Positions 8,975-18,205 of a stretch of DNA of 64,000 bases are shown piece after piece. The notes beneath the pieces were generated by a model that was given only the letters and a program-made list of their open reading frames with translations, searched no databases and had not been told where the DNA came from. Position 1 is the first letter of the stretch. Each line of letters opens with the position of its first letter. The position numbers and the translations under genes were made by a program. The DNA lies in assembly GCA_945862215.1 (NCBI GenBank), contig CAMAXY010000008.1, positions 1 to 64,000 on the forward strand, given 5' to 3'. The stretch is from Singulisphaera sp. GP187. GTDB lineage: Bacteria; Planctomycetota; Phycisphaerae; Phycisphaerales; SM1A02.

Positions 8975-11900
8975 ATGACAACAGACATTCATCTCGGAGT
9001 TCTCAAGAATGGCCAGTTGCAGAATGTGGGCTTGCAAAATAATTCTTCTGATGTCATTCGTCATTCAATTGCGCATCAACTTGCGGCGGCAGTCAATGGC
9101 GAGATTCGATTCAGCCAGCACGATCGAATGCTTTATTCGACTGATGCGAGTTTGTATCAAGTAGAACCTATCGGAGTTGTGATTCCAAATACTGTTGCGG
9201 ATGGAATTGAGGCAGTTCGAGTTTGCGGACGATTGGGGGTTCCTATTCTTGCGCGCGGTGGCGGAACTGCTTTAGCAGGGCAAACAGTCAACCATGCGGT
9301 GGTGGTTGATTTCAGCGCAAACTGTCGGGAAATTTTACAGATTGACCCAGTCGCCCGCCGTGTGCGCGTCGAACCAGGAGTCGTGCTTGATCAATTGAAC
9401 GGGGCACTTTCGCCACACGGTTTGATGTTTGGTGCAGATGTGGCGACAGGATCGCATGCAACGCTTGGTGGAATGATCGGCAATAACTCAGCTGGTGCCA
9501 ATTCGATTTTGTATGGTCGCACAGTCGAGCATCTCATTTCTCTCGATGTCGTGCTTGCTGATGGAACACGCATCCGATTCGCAGAGGGATCAAGCGAGAA
9601 CGATCCGAAAGTAAAAGAACTGACTCGCCGGTTGGCAGAAATCATCCTTCCCATTGCCGACGAAATCGATCGACGTATTCCGAAGATTCTTCGACATGTC
9701 GATGGCTACAATCTTGACATTCTGCTCGCACAACTGCGAGCGTCTACGCCTGGGACTTTTGATCGAGTCAATCTCGCCCATTTGTTTTGTGGGTCGGAAG
9801 GAACTCTCGGCGTCACGGTCGAAGCTGAACTTTCACTCGTCGAACGCCCCAAGGTGCGCGGTCTAGCCATTTTAGGATTCGAAGGAGTTCCCGATGCGCT
9901 TCGCCCGCTTATGGCGATGCTTTCAACAGGTCCAAGCGCGGTGGAATTAGTCGATGACATTGTCATCGAGATGGCAAAGCAAAATGCGATCTATCGCCAA
10001 GATGTGTACGTGATGCCAACACCAAAGTCTGGCAAATTGGGCGCAGTGATGTATGTCCAATACTTTGGAAACTCTCGCGAAGAGATTGAGTCCAAGATGG
10101 ATCGTCTTGCCCAATTGGTTCCAGATGCGCCGATCGTTCGGCATTTCAGCGCCGCGGGGATGGATGCTGCGTGGCGGCTTCGCAAGGCTGGAGAACCGCT
10201 GCTGCACGGGGTTCCTGGCGAGAAAAAGCCGCTCACATTTGTTGAAGACACCGCCGTCGATCCCGCTCGACTTGCAGAATTCATTGACGACTTCCGGGCG
10301 ATCGTCAGTCGTCATGGAACTGTCGCTGCGTATTACGCACACGCTTCGGTTGGATGTTTGCATATTCGCCCACTGGTTGCGATCTCAAACGAGGATGGTC
10401 TTGCGACGCTTCGATCGATTGCGGTCGAAGTCGCCGATCTTGTCGTGAAGTATGGCGGTGCGTTGAGTGGTGAGCATGGTGATGGACGAGTGCGAAGTCC
10501 GCTGCTGACGCGAGTTCTTGGACCAGATATTGCGGAGGCGATCCGAGATATCAAAGCCGTTTTCGATCCTCGTTCTCTTATGAATCCAGGCAATCTTGTT
10601 CGCAACAATGATCCAACAGCAATCACTTCGCAGTTGCGTACGCGCCCAGATGATTCTCACTTTGTTCACGCTCCAGATGTTCCAACTTTTTTTCGCTATG
10701 ACAAAGAAGAAGGATTTTCTCATGCGCTCGAGCAGTGCAATGGTGCGGGGCTCTGTCGCAGAATGACACCAGGTGGAACGATGTGTCCTTCATATCGCGT
10801 TCTGAAAGATGAACGACACTCGACTCGAGGTCGTGCGAATGCGCTGCGTTTGGCTGTCACTGGACAACTTGGACGTGGCGGAGCGAGCGCTTCGAACACA
10901 CCCGCATGGAATGATCCTCAGACCAAAGCGACGCTTGATCTTTGTCTTTCATGCAAAGCGTGCAAGACAGAATGCCCAAGTAATGTTGATATTTCCAAAC
11001 TGAAAGCAGAATTTACTGCGCAGGAATATTGGAAGCGGGGAGGTGTTCCATGGCGCATTCAATTGATGGGCAGAATTCGCACATTAAACATAATGGGAAG
11101 CGCGCTTTGGCCTGTTTCGAATTGGGCCATTCATTTTGAGCCATTTCGACTTGCGATTACAGCACTCATGAGATTTTCTCCGCGTCGATCACTTCCGCCG
11201 TTTGGTCCCTCTTTACGATCTTGGATGAGTCGTCGAGCAACTGGCAGTTTGAGAAAGAATGGCCCAGAGTCTCTCCAAGAAAGACCGACCGTTCTGCTGA
11301 TGCCAGATTGTTTCAGTCAATGGTCGCAGCCCGAAGTTGGTCGTGCTGCCGTTGAAGTACTGCAAGCATTTGGCTATCGCGTCGTTCTTCCAAATGCTGG
11401 ATGCTGCGGTCGCGCGGCGATTTCGAATGGGATGTTGGCAGAAGCTGCGCGTATGAGTTGCGAAACTGCGCTTGCTCTGAGCGATGCAATGAGACGCGAA
11501 GGAGCGGTCGCTCTTTTGGGCCTCGAACCTTCGTGCGTTTCTGCAATCAAGGATGATTGGTTGGACTTAAAGATGCCAATCGATCGGAAACTTCTCGTCG
11601 CGCTTGCGGCGAAGACTTTTATGATCGAAGAGTGGATTGATCGCAATTGGGATTCGCATCCGATGCGGCCTGAATTCGCAAAGACTTCCGAGGCAGTTGT
11701 TCTGCATGCGCACTGTCATCAAAAAGCATTGTGGGGAGCAGGGACATCGTATGGATTGTTGCGCCGCATTTTTGGTGAATCGGCGCAGACCCTCGCGACA
11801 GGTTGCTGCGGTATGGCTGGCGGATTTGGTTTCCAAGATGCGAACTTCGATCTTTCGATGCGTATTGCGGAGCAGGACTTATTTGCAAAACTGGATACGC

Positions 11901-12025
11901 ATCCTGACGCAATCATTTGCGCTCCAGGTACGAGTTGCCGTCATCAAATCGCAGACGGACGCGAAAGAAATGCGCTCCATCCGATCGAATTGGTGGCACG
12001 TGCGATCGCCGACCGAGTCGATTGA
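8975..12025 (+). CDS. FAD-linked oxidase/Fe-S fusion dehydrogenase (YdiJ/D-lactate-type)
   Basis: This 1016-residue protein joins three modules: an FAD-binding PCMH domain (ARGGGTALAGQTVN near residue 94), an FAD-oxidase C-terminal domain with GEHGDGRVRSP, and a GlpC-like Fe-S part. The Fe-S part has cysteines at 588 onward, a CxxCxxCxxxC cluster motif at 657, 660, 663 and 667, and two CCG motifs at 810-811 and 944-945. Size and order match E. coli YdiJ-type enzymes (about 1018 residues), which oxidise D-2-hydroxyacids and pass electrons to the membrane pool. The substrate (D-2-hydroxyglutarate, D-lactate or glycolate) cannot be fixed from sequence. It stands alone between the GlmU-like gene and a response regulator. 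Confidence 0.9.
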   Translation: MTTDIHLGVLKNGQLQNVGLQNNSSDVIRHSIAHQLAAAVNGEIRFSQHDRMLYSTDASLYQVEPIGVVIPNTVADGIEAVRVCGRLGVPILARGGGTALAGQTVNHAVVVDFSANCREILQIDPVARRVRVEPGVVLDQLNGALSPHGLMFGADVATGSHATLGGMIGNNSAGANSILYGRTVEHLISLDVVLADGTRIRFAEGSSENDPKVKELTRRLAEIILPIADEIDRRIPKILRHVDGYNLDILLAQLRASTPGTFDRVNLAHLFCGSEGTLGVTVEAELSLVERPKVRGLAILGFEGVPDALRPLMAMLSTGPSAVELVDDIVIEMAKQNAIYRQDVYVMPTPKSGKLGAVMYVQYFGNSREEIESKMDRLAQLVPDAPIVRHFSAAGMDAAWRLRKAGEPLLHGVPGEKKPLTFVEDTAVDPARLAEFIDDFRAIVSRHGTVAAYYAHASVGCLHIRPLVAISNEDGLATLRSIAVEVADLVVKYGGALSGEHGDGRVRSPLLTRVLGPDIAEAIRDIKAVFDPRSLMNPGNLVRNNDPTAITSQLRTRPDDSHFVHAPDVPTFFRYDKEEGFSHALEQCNGAGLCRRMTPGGTMCPSYRVLKDERHSTRGRANALRLAVTGQLGRGGASASNTPAWNDPQTKATLDLCLSCKACKTECPSNVDISKLKAEFTAQEYWKRGGVPWRIQLMGRIRTLNIMGSALWPVSNWAIHFEPFRLAITALMRFSPRRSLPPFGPSLRSWMSRRATGSLRKNGPESLQERPTVLLMPDCFSQWSQPEVGRAAVEVLQAFGYRVVLPNAGCCGRAAISNGMLAEAARMSCETALALSDAMRREGAVALLGLEPSCVSAIKDDWLDLKMPIDRKLLVALAAKTFMIEEWIDRNWDSHPMRPEFAKTSEAVVLHAHCHQKALWGAGTSYGLLRRIFGESAQTLATGCCGMAGGFGFQDANFDLSMRIAEQDLFAKLDTHPDAIICAPGTSCRHQIADGRERNALHPIELVARAIADRVD

Positions 12026-12077
12026 ATATGGCGCGTGAACGATCCTCTGGAGAAGGCGGATGTCGTAAGATGTGGCT

Positions 12078-12560
12078 ATGAATATCCAGAATCGTGCCGA
12101 AACTGAAGCTGCTTTCCACGCTGAGACGCAAATCAACCTCGCCGAAGGAAAGGTGCTGATCGTTGACGACAACGAGCAGAATCTCGAGTTGATTCAGGCA
12201 TATATGGAAAGCCTTCCATGCAAGATGATCTTGGCTCATGACGGTATCGAAGCGATGGCAAAAATAGAATCGGAACGACCCGACCTTGTATTGCTCGATG
12301 TGATGATGCCCAAGATGTCTGGGTTTGAAGTTTGTCAACGCGTGAAGGCAAACCCATCGATGCGTGAGACCATCATCATTATGGTGACTGCACTCCACGA
12401 ACTCGGTGATATGGAACGCGCAGTCGAATCTGGCTGCGACGATTTCGTTTCAAAGCCTGTGAATAAAGTTGAATTGCTGACGCGCGTGCGAGGTCTGATG
12501 AGCCTGCGATTGCTGAAAAAGAAATTGGCGTCGTTCCTCGATGACAACGAACGCGAATGA
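12078..12560 (+). CDS. Single-domain response regulator (CheY-like)
   Basis: A 160-residue protein with one receiver domain (about residues 25-145): acidic pair in IVDDNEQN, phospho-acceptor Asp in LLDVMMPKMSG, the Thr of MVTA and the Lys of SKPVNK are all present, so it should be phosphorylated by a histidine kinase or phosphotransfer protein. There is no DNA-binding or enzymatic output domain, only a short helical tail (LLKKKLASFLDD). No kinase is encoded nearby, so its partner must lie elsewhere. The frame permits a GTG at 12072; the ATG at 12078 is chosen. Confidence 0.92.
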   Translation: MNIQNRAETEAAFHAETQINLAEGKVLIVDDNEQNLELIQAYMESLPCKMILAHDGIEAMAKIESERPDLVLLDVMMPKMSGFEVCQRVKANPSMRETIIIMVTALHELGDMERAVESGCDDFVSKPVNKVELLTRVRGLMSLRLLKKKLASFLDDNERE

Positions 12561-12610
12561 GCGGTACGAACTGCAAACCACAGATCGATTTGATTTCTGA
12601 AAGTGTTGGC

Positions 12611-12829
12611 TTATGCCGCCGTCCGAGAAACGATGGCAGGCGTGTCGCCAATCCGTTCCCATGGAGTCGACTCTGCGCGGGGTTCGAGTGCGCTTTCCAG
12701 ATGCTGCAGATAGCGATTCAGGTCATAGGCATCGAAGGTGATAAGCCACTCGCGATCCGCTCCTGGATTGAGTGCGACGATTGATTCAACAAGGTGGTCG
12801 ACAGTTCCAGTTGCGCGGTCATTTGTCAT
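12611..12829 (-). CDS. Small conserved-looking hypothetical protein
   Basis: A 72-residue product, not recognised, with a protein-like composition: acidic and hydrophobic residues in an amphipathic pattern (VDHLVESIVALNPGAD, FDAYDLNRYLQHLESAL) and a C-terminal TPAIVSR. It lies convergent to the response regulator gene and no other frame across the interval makes a better candidate. The ATG has no clear ribosome site. I consider it real because the codon pattern and residue composition resemble its neighbours, but there is no functional clue. Confidence 0.6.
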   Translation of the reverse strand: MTNDRATGTVDHLVESIVALNPGADREWLITFDAYDLNRYLQHLESALEPRAESTPWERIGDTPAIVSRTAA

Positions 12830-13084
12830 AGTGACTATTCATCGGTCTTCAAAGCGCCTTTCCTGACCATAAAATGATGAAATGCCGCACGCCTCGCAGG
12901 CCTTCTGGCGCAGATCACAGGTCGAACCACGACTTCTTGTGGTCGAGGTTGCTTCGAGCCACGATCCATAGTTTCTCTGAACCGAAAGTTTTTCAATAAA
13001 TGTTGGCAGTTCGCAAGGATGGAAACGGTGGCAAACTCCGTCGCCGTACACTCGGCAAGATTTACGACATCGAGTGATTTCCGT
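12830..13084. other. Gap without a confident gene
   Basis: About 255 bases between the small minus-strand gene and the Nudix gene. Open frames exist on both strands, including a cysteine-rich minus-strand frame of 85 codons (12839-13096) and a plus-strand 25-codon frame from 13000 ending in a basic peptide, but none has a ribosome site or a recognisable family. A short stem (CGAACCACG near 12913 with TGTGGTCG near 12929) is visible. I cannot assign a function. Confidence 0.3.
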
Positions 13085-13759
13085 ATGAGCCTCCAACCTT
13101 CTTCAACAGCGAATCGTCTGATCTGGTTGAGACGACCTGCTCGCTTAGTCGAGAGTGACGTCGCGCTGATTCCAAAATCTACGAAGGCAGACATTGATGC
13201 AGCCTGGGATCAGATGGTCGCAGAGAATCCTCGTCTGACCGATGGACCATGTTGGCATGTCATTGGCGTCGGGCGCGATGGTCACGGTGGGGCGACGATC
13301 CATGTCACGCGAACAACATATCGAATGGGCGCTGTGCGGAGTGTTGGAGTGGCAACAGGATTTGCTGGACTTGGAACAAAGGCAATCGCTCATTGGCAAG
13401 GTCGATGCTTGATTGGCAAGCGTGCGGATTCTTGTGCGACTTATCCATCGCACTGGGAATTCGCGCCAGGCGGTGCAGTCGAACCTGGCGAAGACCCGAT
13501 TGAAGGCATCGAGCGAGAGTTGATGGAGGAGTGTGCGGCACGACCTCTGTTGCGACCAAAACCAGTTGCGCTTCTCTTCGATCAGAGTGCAGGCAATTGG
13601 GAGATCATTCACGATATTCAGCTCGAATCCCCGCCAGATTCTCCGCCAAATTGGGAGTATTCCAACATGCAAATGATGGATGGATTTCAGTTTCCAATGC
13701 CCGCATCACCGTGTTCAATTTTGATGATCGAAGTTGCGCGAAAACTTGTTGGGATGTGA
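13085..13759 (+). CDS. Nudix hydrolase
   Basis: The C-terminal half holds a complete Nudix box, G-x5-E-x7-RE-x-x-EE, in GAVEPGEDPIEGIERELMEE, which binds Mg2+ and cleaves nucleoside diphosphates linked to another group. The ~115 residues before it form an unassigned N-terminal region with VIGVGRDGHGG and THVTRTTY-like segments. Product length is 224 residues from ATG 13085; the frame is open upstream to 13019. Substrate is unknown. The gene ends five bases from the stop of the convergent lipoprotein gene. Confidence 0.85.
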   Translation: MSLQPSSTANRLIWLRRPARLVESDVALIPKSTKADIDAAWDQMVAENPRLTDGPCWHVIGVGRDGHGGATIHVTRTTYRMGAVRSVGVATGFAGLGTKAIAHWQGRCLIGKRADSCATYPSHWEFAPGGAVEPGEDPIEGIERELMEECAARPLLRPKPVALLFDQSAGNWEIIHDIQLESPPDSPPNWEYSNMQMMDGFQFPMPASPCSILMIEVARKLVGM

Positions 13760-13764
13760 TTTCT

Positions 13765-14439
13765 TTATCGCAAAACGAATTCTGCGTTGTCCATTGATGT
13801 GCTCGTGATTGATGCAGCTTGCTTCTGCAGTTCGCTTGCACGCGGTCCGACCCACTGAACACGCTTGAGAGCATTCGTAACAATCTGACTCGCAGCTCTG
13901 CGAATCTGCTTGGTTTGTGTTTCATTGAATTTGCTGCGCAATCGTCCGGTGAGTTGAGCGGGGCTCAGCAAATCTTTGAATCCATTGGTTGCAGCGAGAA
14001 GCGTCGCATTCGAACCAACAATGTCAACTCCATATTCTTCCGCGCCGGGTTCTCCTTTCGGCCATGCGAATCCGCCACCGCCATACAGTCCAACTTCGTG
14101 TCCAGAGAAGACAATGAGTCGAATGCTGATGTTTGTTGCTTCAGGGTCAATAGCAGTCTTGCCGGCCAATGGGACCCAGAGCAACTCGACATGCAGAACA
14201 TATCCAAAGAGTTCAGCTGAATTTCCGGTTGGGTTCTGAAGTTGTTCTTGGGTGAGATCGCTGGAAATAAAAGATGTATTTGCAAGGTCGAGGGAATATG
14301 TGGCATCCCCATTCGCGGTCGGAAAAGTTCGCGGCGTATCACCAATTGATGTGAATTCCAGTCGTTCTGGTGCGCTCACGCCGCAACCGGAGATCAACAA
14401 AAAACTCAGGAAACAAGCAAAAATGAAACAGTTCTTCAT
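13765..14439 (-). CDS. Predicted lipoprotein, unknown function
   Basis: A 224-residue product beginning MKNCFIFACFLSFLLISGCG: a signal peptide with lipobox LISGC, so it should be lipidated and membrane anchored. The mature part contains VFSGHEVGLYGGGGFAWPKGEPG and a basic C-terminal helix region. No family was recognised. The upstream in-frame ATG at 14478 would add 13 residues before the signal peptide, so the internal ATG is chosen. It lies downstream of the amidohydrolase gene on the same strand, 62 bases apart. Confidence 0.8.
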   Translation of the reverse strand: MKNCFIFACFLSFLLISGCGVSAPERLEFTSIGDTPRTFPTANGDATYSLDLANTSFISSDLTQEQLQNPTGNSAELFGYVLHVELLWVPLAGKTAIDPEATNISIRLIVFSGHEVGLYGGGGFAWPKGEPGAEEYGVDIVGSNATLLAATNGFKDLLSPAQLTGRLRSKFNETQTKQIRRAASQIVTNALKRVQWVGPRASELQKQAASITSTSMDNAEFVLR

Positions 14440-14501
14440 TGAGAGCGTTGTTTGGAATTGAAAAGAATGACTTCGCATGTGCGTCGTCCCCAGATGTGCG
14501 G

Positions 14502-15458
14502 TTATCGCCGGAACGGTGATTGCGAGGCGCCGAAATCTGCTCGATCTGCAACAGTGGGTGTTGGGTTCATGCTGAAAGAATTGATATTACCAGTGGAGCT
14601 TACGCCAATGAGCAATGGGGCTTTCATTCCAAGAGTTGATATTGGATTTCGCTCGACGATCAATCGCAACGCTGCGCGAGGTATCGAAGGCAAATTTGTT
14701 CCGAGGGCATATGAGTTCAGCGAATAAATCGCTTCGACCGCAGCTGCAGGAGATCCGAATGGAAATCCAGAGCCGAAGAAAATCTTGTCCAGCACCCCAG
14801 CTTCATGAGCCTGCAAGAGCGATGTGTAGAGACGCCAAGATTGCGAAGCGATTGCGCTGGTGTCTGCATAGATACCAGGGTGCTTTGACAACAATGCAAT
14901 TGTCTCGTCAATCCAAGGCGACCCAATTTCAGAAAGAACGATCTTGAGCGTGGGGAATGATCGCGCCACTTCATCCCAAGGCGCTGGTCGGTCGTATTCC
15001 AAGATCATCGCAGGGGTGAAAATTCCAGGACGTGCGACAAAGATCGGCAAATTTTCGTTTGCGCATCGATCATAAAAACGCATCGCGGTGGAGTGAGTCG
15101 GATGAAAGCCTTGGGCAGATGGCGAAATGTTGACGCCAACAAGACCTAAAACTTTTGCATGATCAAGATCATCCGACCATGATGGGGACATCGGATCGAT
15201 CCCAGCAATCCCTGCCAAACGATGCGGCTGCCGCCCTACGAGGTCGGCGACGAATTCGTGGGGGATGACGGCGGAAAGTGCCTGAGACTTGAACCCGTGG
15301 ACGAGTGCGCATCCGATGCAGTCAATTGCTCGAGTATGTGCGCCGATAGTCCCGTCGAGCCCGCCCGGTCGTCGAGCGCTGCTGCGAATCCCTTCAGCCA
15401 ACTCGAATCCGAGTTGTTCGGGGGAATGCCAAGCTCTTGTGAGGACGTCGAAAATCAT
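14502..15458 (-). CDS. Amidohydrolase-family protein lacking metal ligands
   Basis: The 318-residue protein has the TIM-barrel layout of the amidohydrolase-2 group (GLVGVNISPS, FPTLKIVLSEIGSPW, IYADTSA, KIFFGSGFPFGSP). However the positions that normally bind metal are changed: the N-terminal DxHxH is DVLTR (residues 4-8), the PIxIH strand is PIFVA (138-142), the LxHxG strand is LSEIG (175-179), and the GSDYP Asp is Gly231. It is therefore unlikely to be a normal metal-dependent hydrolase. It may be a metal-free decarboxylase-like enzyme or a binding protein. It sits between ubiE and the lipoprotein gene on the minus strand. Confidence 0.8.
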   Translation of the reverse strand: MIFDVLTRAWHSPEQLGFELAEGIRSSARRPGGLDGTIGAHTRAIDCIGCALVHGFKSQALSAVIPHEFVADLVGRQPHRLAGIAGIDPMSPSWSDDLDHAKVLGLVGVNISPSAQGFHPTHSTAMRFYDRCANENLPIFVARPGIFTPAMILEYDRPAPWDEVARSFPTLKIVLSEIGSPWIDETIALLSKHPGIYADTSAIASQSWRLYTSLLQAHEAGVLDKIFFGSGFPFGSPAAAVEAIYSLNSYALGTNLPSIPRAALRLIVERNPISTLGMKAPLLIGVSSTGNINSFSMNPTPTVADRADFGASQSPFRR

Positions 15459-15486
15459 GGTCTGTTCAGAGTATAACGAGTTTTGC

Positions 15487-16314
15487 TCATTTTGCGATCT
15501 GTCCGATGGAAATCACACACGTACCCATCGTCAATTCTTGCTGAGATACTTTGAAGAAACCAACGGAAATCAGTTGGTCAGAAAGTTGCTTTGGATCAAG
15601 AAAAGTCTCGACTGAGCGAGGGAGATATCGATATGCACCTGATCCGTCGCGAGCGAGAATGGTCGCTGTCCAAGGCATGATGTGATTGGTGTATAGATTC
15701 TGAAAAAAGCGCACAAATGCATTTCGTGGCTGAGAGAATTCCAAAATGACAAGTCGGCCACCAGGCTTCAGAACACGCCGAAATTCTCGAATTGCTTTTA
15801 AAGGATCTGCAACGTTTCGAATTCCAAATGCTATTGAAACTATGTCAAATGATTGATCCGGATATGGCAATAACTGCGCATCTCCATCGACATATTGAAT
15901 TTCTGCAATGCGTCCGCCGATTCGGGTGGCTTTGCTGCGTGCATAGTCCAACATTGCCGGCGTGTAGTCGAGCCCGATGACCTTGCCCGCGCCTGCCAAG
16001 ACGAAAGCTTGCGCTAGATCTCCTGTGCCGCACGCGACATCAAGCACGGATGCTCCGCGAACTGGGGCAGCAAGACGAACCGCTCTCCTTCGCCACGACT
16101 GATCAAGCCAGAAAGAATGCACGCGATTATTGATGTCGTACGCGTGAGCGATCGCAGTGAACATTTCTCGAACACGTTCAGCCTTGTCAATTCTCCCATG
16201 AGGATTTCCTTTGAGAGCATTTGCATCCCATCCAGCAGCTTTCGTATCTGGCAAGCTTGACGAAGATTTTTCGTCATGTTCTGTGTCGGGTTGGATTTCA
16301 CTCTGAGGGGCCAT
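15487..16314 (-). CDS. ubiE: Demethylmenaquinone/ubiquinone methyltransferase UbiE
   Basis: A class I SAM-dependent methyltransferase of 275 residues. The SAM site is VLDVACGTGDLA; VSIAFGIRNVAD, EFRRVLKPGGRLVILEFS and YRYLPRSVETF are hallmarks of the UbiE/MenG family, which methylates the quinone ring late in menaquinone or ubiquinone synthesis at the membrane face. The N-terminal ~45 residues are a polar extension. Other quinone genes are not in the window. It is divergent from the B12-binding-like gene, with a shared upstream gap of about 120 bases. Confidence 0.95.
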   Translation of the reverse strand: MAPQSEIQPDTEHDEKSSSSLPDTKAAGWDANALKGNPHGRIDKAERVREMFTAIAHAYDINNRVHSFWLDQSWRRRAVRLAAPVRGASVLDVACGTGDLAQAFVLAGAGKVIGLDYTPAMLDYARSKATRIGGRIAEIQYVDGDAQLLPYPDQSFDIVSIAFGIRNVADPLKAIREFRRVLKPGGRLVILEFSQPRNAFVRFFQNLYTNHIMPWTATILARDGSGAYRYLPRSVETFLDPKQLSDQLISVGFFKVSQQELTMGTCVISIGQIAK

Positions 16315-16435
16315 TTCATGATCCTAGCCTCAGTTTGTGTGCCTGATAAATGATCTTAAAGGAGCGGATAACGCTTTTGAAGGCTCATTTTTGTCCAACA
16401 CTTGCTTTTGCACAAGAGCGGACGATGAGATGTGC

Positions 16436-17176
16436 ATGACAAACGCAACAAAGAACGTGCAGATGAATATGGAAATTGCTCTTGAGAGACTTCTTCAACT
16501 TTGTGTTTCAGGAGACAGAGTTGCAACAAGAACATTCATAGAACAAGCTCAATTGCACGGATACTCTTCGATGCAACTCTCCAATGGATTGTATTGGCCG
16601 ACCATGCAGACGATCTTTCGAATGTGGCGCCAAGACCAAATGACAATGCTTGCGTATCAATATTCAACGAGAATTCTGCGGATGTTGGTTGATCAAGCTC
16701 AGGCTGGATATGAACAAGCACCACGCAATGGTCGAACAATTCTCTGTATGTGCGGAGGGAATGAGTCCGAAGATCTCGCGGGACAATTGTGCAGTGATCT
16801 TCTTGAAGCGAGTGGTTATGAAATTTTCTTTGCTGCTGGGGGCGTGGCGAATGACGAACTCTTGTCCGAAATTGGGCAACGTCGACCAGATGCAGTTGTG
16901 GTCTTTGCCGCATCCGCTTCCGACGCACCAAAGATTCGAGGGTTGATTGATACCCTTCGCAGCAGACAATCGAATCCAGGGATGCCGATCATTTGCGGAG
17001 GTGGGGTCTTTGCCAGAGCGCCTGGGCTTGCCGAAGAAATGGGCGCAGATGCGACGGCCGATGATCCATTCGCGGTCGAACGAATAATTCATGGCGCACT
17101 CGCGTCACCTCAGATAAGAGCAGCGTCAGTCGCAGTGCCAACCATTTCGCTTCGACGCCGTGCCGCCGTAGCATGA
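16436..17176 (+). CDS. B12-binding-fold regulatory-type protein without the DxHxxG motif
   Basis: The 246-residue product has a helical N-terminal part (about residues 10-90, LYWPTMQTIFRMWRQDQM) like the helical caps that precede cobalamin-binding domains, then a Rossmann-type B12-binding fold with LLEASGYEIFFAAGGV, PDAVVVFAAS and IICGGGVFARAPGLAEEMGADA. The base-off signature DxHxxG is absent; the equivalent segment is GNESEDLAG. It may bind cobalamin base-on, as some photoreceptor regulators do, or not at all. Several in-frame ATGs exist; 16436 is chosen before the first helix. It overlaps tilS by four bases. Confidence 0.7.
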   Translation: MTNATKNVQMNMEIALERLLQLCVSGDRVATRTFIEQAQLHGYSSMQLSNGLYWPTMQTIFRMWRQDQMTMLAYQYSTRILRMLVDQAQAGYEQAPRNGRTILCMCGGNESEDLAGQLCSDLLEASGYEIFFAAGGVANDELLSEIGQRRPDAVVVFAASASDAPKIRGLIDTLRSRQSNPGMPIICGGGVFARAPGLAEEMGADATADDPFAVERIIHGALASPQIRAASVAVPTISLRRRAAVA

Positions 17177-18195
17177 TGAAAGTGAAGTCAGCTCCTCCAG
17201 ATTCGATCCTCCTGCGTGCTCGTCGGCATAGGATTTGTGCTGAATTTGAGAAGAATCTGCAGGATCGTTGTGGATGGCAAGCGGGGGGAGGGCTTCTGAT
17301 TGGATTGAGTGGCGGAGCAGATTCCACAGCGCTCTTGTTACTTGCTGCGGTTCTTGCGCAGCGCGACAAAAAAACTTTCCTAATCAATGCGGTTTATGTG
17401 CATCATCACTTGCGAGCCGAGGCGGATGGTGAAGTAACGCACTGCGCAAATTTATGTGAGCAGTTGGGGATTGCATTTTCTGCGGTTGATGTTCATCCGA
17501 CGCGTGGGAGAACTGGCCTTGCTGCCGATGCGCGTCGGTTGCGTCATGCGGCACTTGCAGATTGCGCGGTGAAGACCAATTCCAAATGGATCCTGTTGGC
17601 GCATCACATCGACGATGTGCTCGAAACGCTTTTGATGCGAATTGGTCGAGGCGCTGGAAACCGCGGACTGACGACTATTCCTTGGGTGCGGCGATCTACT
17701 CCAAAGAGTTCAATCCAAGTTGCACGTCCGCTTCTTTCGATCAGTCGCGCACAGATCGAAGAGTTCTGCAGACACTGCGAAGTTCCATGGTGCGATGACG
17801 CAAGCAATTCAAATATCAAGACTGCGCGTGGACTATTGCGGGATCAGATTGTGCCGACACTGCGTGAGCGCTGGCCGGGTATTGCACAGCATGCTCTGCA
17901 CGCATCGGAGTCTGCTCGCAGTGGCGAATGGGCACTGAAACAAATTGCGTTGATGGAAGGGTGGACGAATTCAGAAATCCCCAGAAAACTCATGAAATCT
18001 CGGGGGCCAGAGCTTTCGGCAGCTCTCTTGGCAAGCGCTGTGCGGCAGCGGTCAATTTTAATTTCATTGCGAATGATTCGGCAAGTTGTGGAGGCAGCAT
18101 GCGATCGAACTGTGCGTCCGCGAATCTTTCACGAAGAGGGTGTCACGATTTCGCTCAATGCGCGTATGTTGAGAATTTCACAGGCGACTGCCTGA
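17173..18195 (+). CDS. tilS: tRNA(Ile)-lysidine synthase TilS
   Basis: TilS modifies C34 of the AUA-reading tRNA-Ile to lysidine using ATP, so the tRNA reads AUA as isoleucine. The P-loop SGGADS is at about residues 46-51; VHHHLRAEADGE, LLAHHIDDVLETLLMRIGRGAG and the ARPLL strand are family hallmarks. Length is 340 residues, so the C-terminal substrate domain is short. ATG 17173 overlaps the previous stop (ATGA). It converges on the next gene with 10 bases between stops. Confidence 0.93.
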   Translation: MMKVKSAPPDSILLRARRHRICAEFEKNLQDRCGWQAGGGLLIGLSGGADSTALLLLAAVLAQRDKKTFLINAVYVHHHLRAEADGEVTHCANLCEQLGIAFSAVDVHPTRGRTGLAADARRLRHAALADCAVKTNSKWILLAHHIDDVLETLLMRIGRGAGNRGLTTIPWVRRSTPKSSIQVARPLLSISRAQIEEFCRHCEVPWCDDASNSNIKTARGLLRDQIVPTLRERWPGIAQHALHASESARSGEWALKQIALMEGWTNSEIPRKLMKSRGPELSAALLASAVRQRSILISLRMIRQVVEAACDRTVRPRIFHEEGVTISLNARMLRISQATA

Positions 18196-18205
18196 AACAA
18201 AACGG

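Noticed and set aside
12839-13096. Cysteine-rich 85-codon minus-strand frame
   Set aside because: No family, no ribosome site, and it overlaps the start of the Nudix gene; kept only as a note.
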